From contig JBPCMT010000112.1 of the NCBI GenBank assembly GCA_051001995.1, positions 1-14,937 on the forward strand: a DNA stretch of 14,937 nt. Direction: 5' to 3'. The position numbers were made by a program, and so were the translations under genes. Below the pieces are notes generated by a model. It was not told the DNA's origin and searched no databases. It worked only from the letters and a program-made list of their open reading frames with translations. How positions within the stretch are numbered: position 1 is the first letter of the stretch; each line of letters opens with the position of its first letter. This DNA is from CAWEHQ01 sp051001995. GTDB taxonomy: Bacteria > Actinomycetota > Thermoleophilia > Solirubrobacterales > Thermoleophilaceae. Below, piece after piece: positions 1-6,316 of this stretch.

Positions 1-1616
1 CCGTTGCGGGGGTCGAACGGATAGGCGTGCTGCGCCCGGCGTCCGCTGACGAGGCGCCCGGCGAGCTCGGCGAGCTCCTGCTCGACCAGGTTCGAGGCCA
101 GGCGTCCGAACAGCGTGGAGCCGCCCTCGTAGTGCTGGCGGTCGTACTCCTCGGGCGTCGTGAAGTACTGGAGGTACTCGCCCGCCAGCCCCGAGACCAC
201 GACGCGCTTCACCCCGGAGCCGGCCGTGGCGCGCTCGACCGCCACGCGGGCGCGCCGGCCGACCTCGGTGGTCGCCTCCCCCGGCCACGAGACGATCATC
301 CGCGTTCCGACCCTGATCGCCAGCAGCGGCACCGCCTCCGGAACCGTGTCGCGGCTCGGAAAGCCCGAGACGCCGAGCTTGTGCCCCTGCGGGCCGACCC
401 CGACCGGCTTGCGCTGGCCCTCAAGGGGCACGCCCGTGACGTCGAACAGCGGACCGCGTCCCTCCTCGGACCCGGTCAAAAACGGTGCCCCGATCGCTGG
501 CCGAGACGCCACGCGGCCGCCCTCGGTGCGCTGCCCGCAGAAGCAGACTCGCGTCCAGCGAAGGCCGAGCCGCGGCCGGCGCGAGAGGTGCGCGCCCGCG
601 CGGCGCCAGGCGCCGAACATCGATCGCGCCTCGCGCCTTCCCACGCGCTCGGCGCGTGCCGGCCCACGCACCCCGAGCCCGGCCGACTGGTCGCCCTCGT
701 TCGAGTTGCCGTAGACGTTGACGACGAGCTGTCCGCGCGGCACGCGCCCGGCGCGCCGCACGCGCTGCTCGAACACCCGCGTAGCGGCTCCGTGATGGTC
801 CTGGTTGTAGTACTCGAACTCGGACGGGTTGACGGTCCCGTGGTTGGCGAACGTCGACCAGGCGCCGATCGGTACGCGCCGGGTGCGGGCGCCGCCGCCG
901 GCGCGCGGCAAGAGCTTGTCGACCCGCAGCACGTTCACCTCGGGCGCGATCGTGTGCTCGTAGCCGCCGGGGTCCTCCTCGACCTCGCCGCGGCCGAAGG
1001 GGCGCACGATCCCGTGGTTGGCCAGGTGGGCCTCGAGGCTGCGGTTCTCGGTGAGCCCCAGCAGGCGCGCAGAGCCCCACGCAGCGGCCGCGGGATCCCG
1101 GTCTCGGTCCGCGAGCCGGATCGCCTTCGCGATCCGCGTGACGAGGAACGTGTAGAGCTTGGGGTCGGCCGGAGCGGGGTCCAGCAGCTCGGCGAACGTG
1201 CTCGGGTCGTCGATCGTCTCGGTGCTCGGCGCGGTCGTGTTGTAGGTCTCGAAGTTCGCGAAGCCGCCCGGGCCCGCGTGGGTGTGCGAGGCCGACGCCA
1301 GCACGTTGCGCTCCGAGAAGCCGCGACCGGCGCGGTCGGCGGCCTCCGCCAGCAGCCCCGCCGGCATCGCGAACAGGTCAACCGACAGAAGGGCGACCTT
1401 CTGGCCGCCGCGGTCGAGCACCATCGCCGTGGCGCCGAGGCGCGTGTGCACGCCCTGCCCCGTGCGATCCGCCCGCGTCCAGCCGCCGAGGACGTAGCCG
1501 GTTGGGGGCGTGATGTCCACGCGCGCGACGCCCGCCTGAAGCGGCGCTGCGGCGGCTGGGGACGCGAGCGCCAGCGCGACGAAAAGCGCGCCGAGCAGGA
1601 CCGCCGAGGCGCGCAT
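1..1616 (-). CDS. Secreted neutral/alkaline ceramidase (3' end cut by window edge)
   Basis: Neutral ceramidases are zinc amidases that split ceramide into sphingoid base and fatty acid outside the cell. The reading frame is open from ATG at 1616 to the left edge (538 codons seen, no stop). Residues 1-24 form a signal peptide ending in ASPAAAA. The mature protein begins with the family opening GVARVDITPPTGYVLGGW (29-46). The zinc motif SASHTHAGPGG lies at 108-118 (H111, H113), the third His is probably H259 in FANHGTVN, NEGDQS places the nucleophile-like Ser at S311, PGEATTEVG gives E447, and LQYFTTPEEY with YEGGSTLFG gives Y484. All six positions match those known for the Pseudomonas enzyme. 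The start lies 4 bases after the stop of the phospholipase C-like gene, with no clear ribosome site, so translational coupling is likely. The missing part should be the small C-terminal domain. Family assignment is firm; the substrate is inferred. Confidence 0.92.
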   Translation of the reverse strand, partial: MRASAVLLGALFVALALASPAAAAPLQAGVARVDITPPTGYVLGGWTRADRTGQGVHTRLGATAMVLDRGGQKVALLSVDLFAMPAGLLAEAADRAGRGFSERNVLASASHTHAGPGGFANFETYNTTAPSTETIDDPSTFAELLDPAPADPKLYTFLVTRIAKAIRLADRDRDPAAAAWGSARLLGLTENRSLEAHLANHGIVRPFGRGEVEEDPGGYEHTIAPEVNVLRVDKLLPRAGGGARTRRVPIGAWSTFANHGTVNPSEFEYYNQDHHGAATRVFEQRVRRAGRVPRGQLVVNVYGNSNEGDQSAGLGVRGPARAERVGRREARSMFGAWRRAGAHLSRRPRLGLRWTRVCFCGQRTEGGRVASRPAIGAPFLTGSEEGRGPLFDVTGVPLEGQRKPVGVGPQGHKLGVSGFPSRDTVPEAVPLLAIRVGTRMIVSWPGEATTEVGRRARVAVERATAGSGVKRVVVSGLAGEYLQYFTTPEEYDRQHYEGGSTLFGRLASNLVEQELAELAGRLVSGRRAQHAYPFDPRN

Positions 1617-1620
1617 TACG

Positions 1621-2919
1621 TCAGCGCGTGTCGAGCGCGAGCCACCGGCCGCCCTGAAGGCGGTAGCCGAGCCACGCGGAGGCGACGCCATCCGCCTGCA
1701 TCGCTTCCCGCAGGAGCTGCGTCTCATAGCCGGTGCGGGGCACCGCGTGCTCCGCCCCCAGCGCCGCGCAGACCGCCTCCGCATTGGCGGCCTTCACCAT
1801 CGCCTGGGACACGAGCCAGTCGGCGCCGTTGCGGCACGCGACCGGCTGGCGCAGCTCGCACGAGCGCGCGAACCAGCGGCCGAACGGCGAGATCGCGTCC
1901 ACGCGCTGTACCGCGCACGCCCCGCGGCCCTCCCGTGGCTGGCCCTGCGCCCAGCTCCAGACGAGGTTTCCGAGCCGGCCGTCGAACGGGAGCAGCTGGT
2001 CGAGCCCGAAGAGGTCCACGCCGCAGCGCGACATCTGCGCCGCGGTCCTCGGTGTGATGCCGTCGTCCGGCGTGCCGACCGTGCCCGTGAGCCTCGTGCT
2101 GTCCTCGAAGTAGCGGATCAGGGTGCTGTCGTACTCGGCGCGGCTGAAGTCCTGGGGCGCGCAGGCCGGGTAGTCGGTGTAGTCGATCGGGCGATCCTCG
2201 AGGTGCGCATCCGCCCAGTTGAACGCCACCGACGGCCAACCGCTGCCCTGCCCGCACCTGCTCACGACGACGACCTGCTCGCCCGCCGCGCGAACCGCGT
2301 CGCGGGTCAGGTCGAGTGGGAGCGAGGAGCAGCCGCCGCCGGGCGGCTCGTAGAGCAGGTCCCCGAGCTCGTCGTCGACGATCCCCGCGGCTGTGTCGTA
2401 GCCGGTCGGGTTGTCGAGGTGGTCCTCGAGGTAGAGGAGCAGCACCTCGTCGCCGTTGGCGGGCCGCCTGAGCCAGTCGCCGATCTCGTCGAGCACCGGC
2501 CGCAGCGTCTTCTCGGTCGTGCATCCCGCGTGCTCCGGCGTTGCGTGGCAGACGACCGGGGCGAAGCCTCCCGGCTGGAGCGGTCGTGGGACCCAGTGGA
2601 GGTCGAGCTCCAGGCTGCGGACGTCGATCCGCAGCTGCTCGACGAGCCTCAGCTTCTGGTTCGAGTCAAAGGCGGACAGCGCCGGGCCCATCTCGGCGAC
2701 GCTGTTGAACGAGTTGTGCGTGCCGACCCAGTGGCTGTTGCGAAACGGCGCGTCGCCGCCGAGGTCGTACTGAAGCTCGAGCGCGCGGTGGATCCAGGAC
2801 TGCTGGTACTCCTCGACCGCCTTGCGGGAGTCCGCCTGCGCCGAGCCGGTCGTCACCGTGAGAGCCAGTAGCGCGGCCAGCGCGATCAGGCGGCGCAGTG
2901 TCTTTCCTCCCCTCCCCAC
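1621..2919 (-). CDS. Secreted Ca2+-dependent PI-PLC-like phosphodiesterase with C-type-lectin-like tail
   Basis: 432 residues starting at GTG. Residues 1-29 are a signal peptide (basic start, LIALAALLALTV core, SAQA cleavage). Residues 60-310 read as a PLC-like TIM-barrel phosphodiesterase. GTHNSF supplies H68 and N69, SLELDLHW supplies E104 and D106, VVCHATPEH supplies H125, and LLLYLEDHLD supplies E165. These follow the order of the catalytic and Ca2+ ligands of eukaryotic-type PI-PLC (His, Asn, Glu-x-Asp, His, Glu), so the enzyme is probably Ca2+-dependent and active. Residues 314-432 look lectin-like: WSWAQGQP, then CAV, GRW, and a C..PVAC pattern, followed by a segment with AVPRTGYETQLL and SAWLGYRLQGGRW. 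Six or more Cys fit an exported protein. It is first in an apparent operon with the ceramidase. Substrate could be phosphatidylinositol, a glycosyl-PI anchor or an inositol-phosphoceramide; sequence alone does not decide. Confidence 0.83.
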   Translation of the reverse strand: MGRGGKTLRRLIALAALLALTVTTGSAQADSRKAVEEYQQSWIHRALELQYDLGGDAPFRNSHWVGTHNSFNSVAEMGPALSAFDSNQKLRLVEQLRIDVRSLELDLHWVPRPLQPGGFAPVVCHATPEHAGCTTEKTLRPVLDEIGDWLRRPANGDEVLLLYLEDHLDNPTGYDTAAGIVDDELGDLLYEPPGGGCSSLPLDLTRDAVRAAGEQVVVVSRCGQGSGWPSVAFNWADAHLEDRPIDYTDYPACAPQDFSRAEYDSTLIRYFEDSTRLTGTVGTPDDGITPRTAAQMSRCGVDLFGLDQLLPFDGRLGNLVWSWAQGQPREGRGACAVQRVDAISPFGRWFARSCELRQPVACRNGADWLVSQAMVKAANAEAVCAALGAEHAVPRTGYETQLLREAMQADGVASAWLGYRLQGGRWLALDTR

Positions 2920-2925
2920 GGGCGC

Positions 2926-2931
2926 AGCCTA
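2926..2931 (-). promoter_or_regulatory. Candidate -10 box TAGGCT for the PLC-ceramidase operon
   Basis: TAGGCT on the minus strand fits the actinobacterial TANNNT -10 pattern and lies in the 38-base gap after the nitroreductase gene. Six bases separate it from GTG 2919, so transcription would begin at or next to the start codon (leaderless). No convincing -35 is visible. A purine-rich GGGGAGG stretch lies downstream, inside the first codons. Confidence 0.4.
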
Positions 2932-2957
2932 CCGCGCCTTGGCGCCGATTTCGCCGC

Positions 2958-3422
2958 CTACGCGTCCGGCGAGGCGGCGCGCGGCTCCAGGACGACCAGC
3001 GGGATCTCCCGCTCGGTGCGCTCCTGGTAGGAGCGGTAGCCGCCGTAGGTCGCCACCGCCTTGCGCCACAGGCGCCCGCGCTCCTCGGGCTTCGCCACCC
3101 GCGCGCGGACCGCGCGGCGCTCGCGCCCGACCTGGACCGTCGTATTCGGGTTGGCGCGCAGGTTGTGAAACCACGCGGGATTCCTCGGGTGGCCGCCCTT
3201 GGACGCGACCAGCACGAGGTCGTCGCCGTCGCGCACGTAGAGCAGCGGGTCGGTCCGTGCGGCTCCGCTCTTCGCGCCGGTGTGGTGGAGCAGCAGCATC
3301 GGTGGCGTCCCCGGGAAGCGGTGGCCCACCAGCCCGCCGCTCGTCCGGTAGACGAAGGTGTGGGCCCTCATCACGCGGCGGATTACCGGCCAGCTGCGGT
3401 CGGCGATGCTCATGAAGTCCAT
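2958..3422 (-). CDS. F420H2-dependent nitroreductase/quinone reductase family protein (DDN-like)
   Basis: 154 residues, the usual length for the deazaflavin-dependent nitroreductase family (split-barrel fold, Mycobacterium Ddn relatives), which uses reduced F420 to reduce quinones or nitro compounds near the membrane. Hallmarks are the strand pair LLHHTGAKSGAARTDPLLYV (44-63) and KGGHPRNPAWFHNLRANP (75-92), where the NPAWFHNL stretch is strongly conserved, then the late YGGYRSYQERT segment (126-136). The ATG at 3422 is chosen because a TAGCGT box lies 9 bases upstream; ATG at 3413 is an alternative. It is divergent from the carboxypeptidase gene and lies upstream of the PLC-ceramidase pair, which seems to have its own promoter. 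The family is clear; the physiological substrate is unknown. It implies that the host makes F420. Confidence 0.9.
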   Translation of the reverse strand: MDFMSIADRSWPVIRRVMRAHTFVYRTSGGLVGHRFPGTPPMLLLHHTGAKSGAARTDPLLYVRDGDDLVLVASKGGHPRNPAWFHNLRANPNTTVQVGRERRAVRARVAKPEERGRLWRKAVATYGGYRSYQERTEREIPLVVLEPRAASPDA

Positions 3423-3431
3423 CGCGAGGCG

Positions 3432-3444
3432 ACGCTAACAGCGT
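3432..3444. promoter_or_regulatory. -10 box TAGCGT (minus) inside palindrome ACGCTAACAGCGT
   Basis: ACGCT-AAC-AGCGT is a perfect 5-base inverted repeat with a 3-base centre. Its left part, read on the minus strand, is TAGCGT (3437 to 3432), a TANNNT -10 box ending 9 bases before the nitroreductase ATG. A palindrome overlapping the -10 is where a repressor could bind, but no regulator gene is adjacent. The box is reasonably supported; the operator role is speculative. Confidence 0.35.
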
Positions 3445-3463
3445 TCGCCGCGGCCGTGAGACC

Positions 3464-3490
3464 GGCGCCGGCGCCGGCGCCGCCGGCGGC
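3464..3490. repeat. Short GGCGCC tandem/palindromic repeat in the divergent promoter region
   Basis: The segment is three near-perfect copies of the self-complementary hexamer GGCGCC followed by GCCGGCGGC. It occupies the centre of the 96-base gap between the divergent nitroreductase and carboxypeptidase genes, just upstream of the plus-strand -10 box. It could form a GC cruciform or merely reflect base composition. Confidence 0.45.
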
Positions 3491-3493
3491 TGC

Positions 3494-3499
3494 TAGCTT
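3494..3499 (+). promoter_or_regulatory. Candidate -10 box TAGCTT for the carboxypeptidase gene
   Basis: TAGCTT fits TANNNT and lies 10 bases before GTG 3510 and 19 before GTG 3519. No clear -35 lies upstream, where the GGCGCC repeat sits. The spacing predicts a transcript with a leader of only a few to about 14 bases. Confidence 0.4.
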
Positions 3500-3518
3500 C
3501 CGGCGCGGGGTGGGATTC

Positions 3519-5906
3519 GTGCCGAGGTCGAGCAAGCTTCTCAGGGCGTTCGTGCCGGCGCTCGTGATCGCGTGTGCCGCGCCCGCGGCGTCCGCCGCTG
3601 CACCCGCCGACGAAGTGCTGAGCGCCGGCCAAGCGGTGGCCCGCGGCTGCGACGCGCGCCTCTTCGCACCGGGAACGCCCGGCGTGGCGAGAAGCTCGTG
3701 GACGGCACCGGCGCGGGGTCTTGTGACCGTTTCGCTGAGCGGCGGCCCCGAGGGTGACTGGGACCTCGCGGCCTTCCACCGGCCCGGCTCCGCGGCGGTC
3801 GCGGCTTCCAGCGCCTTCGGCTCGGACGAGCAGCTGACCGTCGCGGTCAACCCGGGCGACCGACTCGACCTACAGGCCTGCCGGCGAAGCGGCGACGGTC
3901 CGGACTCGGTGCTGCTCGGCTTCGACCTCTACGAGATGGACGCGGCCGCCCCGGCGAACCCGCGGATCTCGGTGGAGTCCGTGCCGATCTCGGAGCCGCA
4001 GGAGCTCGACCGGCTCGAGCGACTCGGCTTCGACGTGACCCACGACGTGTCGCAGGACGCGGCGACCGTCGTCCTCTACACGGCGCGCGAGCGTGCTCGC
4101 CTGGCGACGGCGGGCTTCTCCGCCACGACGCTGATTCCGGACCTGGCGGCCGAGGATGCCGCCGATCGCCGCAGCGAAGGCCTCTCCGCCAGGGTGGCCG
4201 CCTCCTCAGCGCTGCCGAGCGGGCGCGAGACCTACCGCGTCTACAACGACTACACCAGCCGGATGAAGGCGCTGGCGGAGAACAACCCGCGCCTCGTCCG
4301 CCCCGTCGTGCTCGGGCGGACGTTCGAGGACCGCCCGATCCAGGGCGTCGAGATCGCAACCGACGTCAAGCGCACCGACGACGGCCGGCCGGTCTACCTC
4401 AACTTCGGCCTGCATCACGCGCGCGAGTGGCCCTCGGGCGAGCTGCCGATGGAGTTCGCGCTCGACCTCGTCCGCCGCTTTCGCGACGAGAACCCGCGCG
4501 TCACGGCGCTGCTCGAGCGGGTACGCGTGATCATCGTGCCGGTCATCAACGTGGACGGGTTCATCGCCTCGCGCAGCTACGGCACCTCTCCCGCCGACAA
4601 CAACTCGCTCGCCACGCTGCCGTTCGCGATCAACGATCAGGCCGCCTACAAGCGCAAGAACTGCCGTCCCACCGTGCCGAGCTCGGCCGCCATGCCGTGC
4701 GCGCTGCGCTCGAACTCCGGCGTCGACCTCAACCGCAACTACGGCGCCTACTGGGGTGGATCCGGGTCGACCTCGGACCGGACCGCGCAGAGCTACCGCG
4801 GCACCGGCCCGTACTCCGAGCCCGAGTCGCAGGCGGTGCGCGTCTTCACCGCCGGCCTCCATCCGACGGTCTTCATCACCAACCACACGTTCACAGCGGA
4901 CGGCAAGTGGCTGCGCCAGCCGGGCTTCGACGACGTGATCAAGGTCACCCCCGACGAGCCGGCCATGAAGGACCTCGGCGACGACATGGCGGGCGCCACC
5001 GGCTGGACCTCCGAGCTCGGCTACGAGACGCTCGGCGACATCACCGGCGCGACCGAGGACTGGAACTACTTCTCGCAGGGCACATACGGCTACACGCCGG
5101 AGATCCGCGGCACCAACTTCCACGCCAACTACGCGGACTCGGTGGTGGAGGAGTACGTCGGCGACGCGCAGCACAGGGGACTCGGCGTGCGCGAGGCGTT
5201 CCTGATCGCGGGCGAGCGAGCGGCCAACACGGCCGACCACAGCATCATCGCGGGCACGGCGCCGCCGCGGGCGACGCTGCGCCTGCGCAAGGAGTTCGAC
5301 ACCGTCACGAGCCAGAAGGACGTCGTCGTCGACGACGTCCTGAACACCCGCCTCACCGTCCCGGCCGACGGTCGCTATCGCTGGCACGTCAATCCCTCCG
5401 GGCGTCCGCTACATCCGGGCGAGCGCTGGACGATGAGCTGCCGCCTGCCGGGCGGCGGCGGCGCGAGCGAGAAGGTGTCGGTGGACCGCGGCGAGCGCGT
5501 ACAGGTCAACTGGGCGGGCGCCTGCGGCGGCGACGGTGGATCTGCGCCGCCGGCAACGAGTGGCCCACTCTGCATGGGCACCGAGGTCACGATCGCGGGG
5601 ACGCCCCGCAGCGAGCGCCTGGTCGGGACGGCGGGCCGCGACGTGTTCTTCGCCCGCCGCGGCGATGACAGGGTCGTGGGTCGCGGAGGCGGCGACGTGA
5701 TCTGCACCGGCCGCGGCGCCGACACCGCGCGCGGCGCCAGGGGCCGCGACTCGATCGCCGGCTGGCGAGGGCCCGACAGGCTGCGTGGGGGGCCCGGCCG
5801 CGACGACCTGCTGGGAGGACCGGGCAAGGACCGGCTTGGGGGTGGCCGCGGGCGGGACCGCTGCCGCGGCGGGCGCGGCGCCGACACAGCGCGCAGCTGC
5901 CCCTGA
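3519..5906 (+). CDS. Exported M14 zinc carboxypeptidase with C-terminal RTX-like nonapeptide repeats
   Basis: 795 residues. M14 metallocarboxypeptidases remove C-terminal residues or cleave cell-wall peptides. Residues 1-28 are an export signal; VIAC at 16-19 also fits a lipobox, so a lipoprotein is possible. Residues 30-240 are an N-terminal prodomain-like region. The catalytic domain (about 240-580) has HHAREW with zinc ligands H300 and E303, GVDLNRNYG with substrate-binding N405 and R406, NHTF with H456 as third ligand, and YGYTPEI with catalytic E528. These agree with carboxypeptidase A/T order. Residues 590-700 form a beta-rich linker. Residues 703-792 are ten tandem nonapeptides of the xxxGxDxxx type, as in Ca2+-binding RTX proteins, though many are Arg-rich. 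GTG 3519 was chosen for the GGGGTGGG stretch just before it; GTG 3510 is equally possible and better placed relative to the -10 box. The frame is open upstream to 2898, but that part has no gene-like content and covers the antisense genes. Confidence 0.9.
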   Translation: MPRSSKLLRAFVPALVIACAAPAASAAAPADEVLSAGQAVARGCDARLFAPGTPGVARSSWTAPARGLVTVSLSGGPEGDWDLAAFHRPGSAAVAASSAFGSDEQLTVAVNPGDRLDLQACRRSGDGPDSVLLGFDLYEMDAAAPANPRISVESVPISEPQELDRLERLGFDVTHDVSQDAATVVLYTARERARLATAGFSATTLIPDLAAEDAADRRSEGLSARVAASSALPSGRETYRVYNDYTSRMKALAENNPRLVRPVVLGRTFEDRPIQGVEIATDVKRTDDGRPVYLNFGLHHAREWPSGELPMEFALDLVRRFRDENPRVTALLERVRVIIVPVINVDGFIASRSYGTSPADNNSLATLPFAINDQAAYKRKNCRPTVPSSAAMPCALRSNSGVDLNRNYGAYWGGSGSTSDRTAQSYRGTGPYSEPESQAVRVFTAGLHPTVFITNHTFTADGKWLRQPGFDDVIKVTPDEPAMKDLGDDMAGATGWTSELGYETLGDITGATEDWNYFSQGTYGYTPEIRGTNFHANYADSVVEEYVGDAQHRGLGVREAFLIAGERAANTADHSIIAGTAPPRATLRLRKEFDTVTSQKDVVVDDVLNTRLTVPADGRYRWHVNPSGRPLHPGERWTMSCRLPGGGGASEKVSVDRGERVQVNWAGACGGDGGSAPPATSGPLCMGTEVTIAGTPRSERLVGTAGRDVFFARRGDDRVVGRGGGDVICTGRGADTARGARGRDSIAGWRGPDRLRGGPGRDDLLGGPGKDRLGGGRGRDRCRGGRGADTARSCP
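5625..5894 (+). repeat. Ten tandem 27-base units encoding nonapeptides xxxGxDxxx
   Basis: Ten consecutive 27-base units encode nonapeptides with Gly at position 4 and Asp at position 6, for example GGPGRDDLL, GGPGKDRLG, GGRGRDRCR and GGRGADTAR. The last five (5760-5894) are the most regular. Gly-Asp spacing matches RTX beta-roll repeats, but the large hydrophobic residue at position 8 is often replaced by Arg, Cys or Ala. Cys occurs in units 3 and 9 and in the terminal SCP. Confidence 0.85.
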
Positions 5907-6051
5907 GCGCCTGACGGCGCTCTGCCCCGCGGACCGTGGTGGACCGGCCAGCCGGACCGGTCAACCACTTCTACGAGCGAGAGCCGTGAGACCCCTTTGT
6001 GCGCTTCTGGTCGGAGATTGCCGCGGGCGCCGAACCGGTGTGACGGTCATC
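5907..6051. other. Intergenic stretch, no gene recognised
   Basis: Between the carboxypeptidase stop and the next -10 box I find no supportable gene. ACCGGCCAGCCGGACCGGT near 5943-5961 can fold into a short GC hairpin but has no T-tract, so a terminator is only possible. Around 5961-6043 one frame reads VNHFYEREP, stop, DPFVRFWSEIAAGAEPV, stop; this looks faintly coding and could be a decayed gene end, but I cannot identify it. Confidence 0.4.
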
Positions 6052-6057
6052 TAGCCT
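6052..6057 (+). promoter_or_regulatory. Candidate -10 box TAGCCT for the VOC-acetyltransferase pair
   Basis: TAGCCT fits TANNNT and ends 13 bases before ATG 6071. The bases between include CGGGGGCG, which may act as a weak ribosome site if the transcript starts just after the box. No -35 element is evident. Confidence 0.4.
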
Positions 6058-6070
6058 CGGGGGCGCAGCG

Positions 6071-6316
6071 ATGAGCGCCTCGCGAGGCACCACCCAAGCG
6101 GCGCCGACCCTGCCCGACAGCCTCCGCCTCGGGCCGGTGCACCTCGCGGTCACGGACCTCGACCGCTCCGTCGACTTCTACCGCGACGCCATCGGTCTCC
6201 GTCTTCACGACGTGGCGGCCGTCCGCGAGCGGGCGCTCGCGGCAGGTGTCGAAGCCGCGGGCGCGCTGCTGCGCGACCCGTGGGGCCATCCGGTCCTGTT
6301 CGCGGCGGCGCGTTGA
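6071..6316 (+). CDS. Internally deleted VOC/glyoxalase-fold protein (81 residues)
   Basis: Residues 19-45 (LRLGPVHLAVTDLDRSVDFY, then RDAIGLRL) are a standard opening of the vicinal-oxygen-chelate fold (beta-alpha-beta, as in glyoxalase and extradiol dioxygenase relatives). Residues 47-61 (DVAAVRERALAAGVE) and 67-77 (LLRDPWGHPVL) are the helix and last strand that normally close the second half of the fold. The middle, including strands that normally carry metal ligands, is absent; a single-domain VOC protein has about 120-130 residues. The frame is intact and has its own -10 box and ATG, and its TGA overlaps the TTG of the next gene. It is either a remnant that still drives translation of the acetyltransferase or a small non-catalytic protein. 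Enzyme activity is unlikely. Confidence 0.65.
   Translation: MSASRGTTQAAPTLPDSLRLGPVHLAVTDLDRSVDFYRDAIGLRLHDVAAVRERALAAGVEAAGALLRDPWGHPVLFAAAR

Noticed and set aside
27..2871. Long plus-strand open frames (27-2057 and 1747-2871)
   Set aside because: They lie antisense to the ceramidase and PLC-like genes, contain Arg/Ala/Pro-rich text with no motif, and are explained by the GC-rich third codon positions of the real genes.
2898..3518. Upstream extension of the carboxypeptidase frame
   Set aside because: It is antisense to the nitroreductase, shows no protein-family motif, and the signal peptide begins only at 3510/3519.
4206..5387. 393-codon minus-strand frame opposite the carboxypeptidase
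   Set aside because: Val/Arg/Asp-rich text without motifs; the opposite strand has all M14 catalytic residues.
5625..5894. CRISPR-like array
   Set aside because: The 27-base periodicity is coding (nonapeptide repeats), without spacers of unrelated sequence and without cas genes.
5943..5961. Rho-independent terminator after the carboxypeptidase
   Set aside because: The GC hairpin is short, has several alternative pairings and no T-tract; not strong enough to annotate separately.
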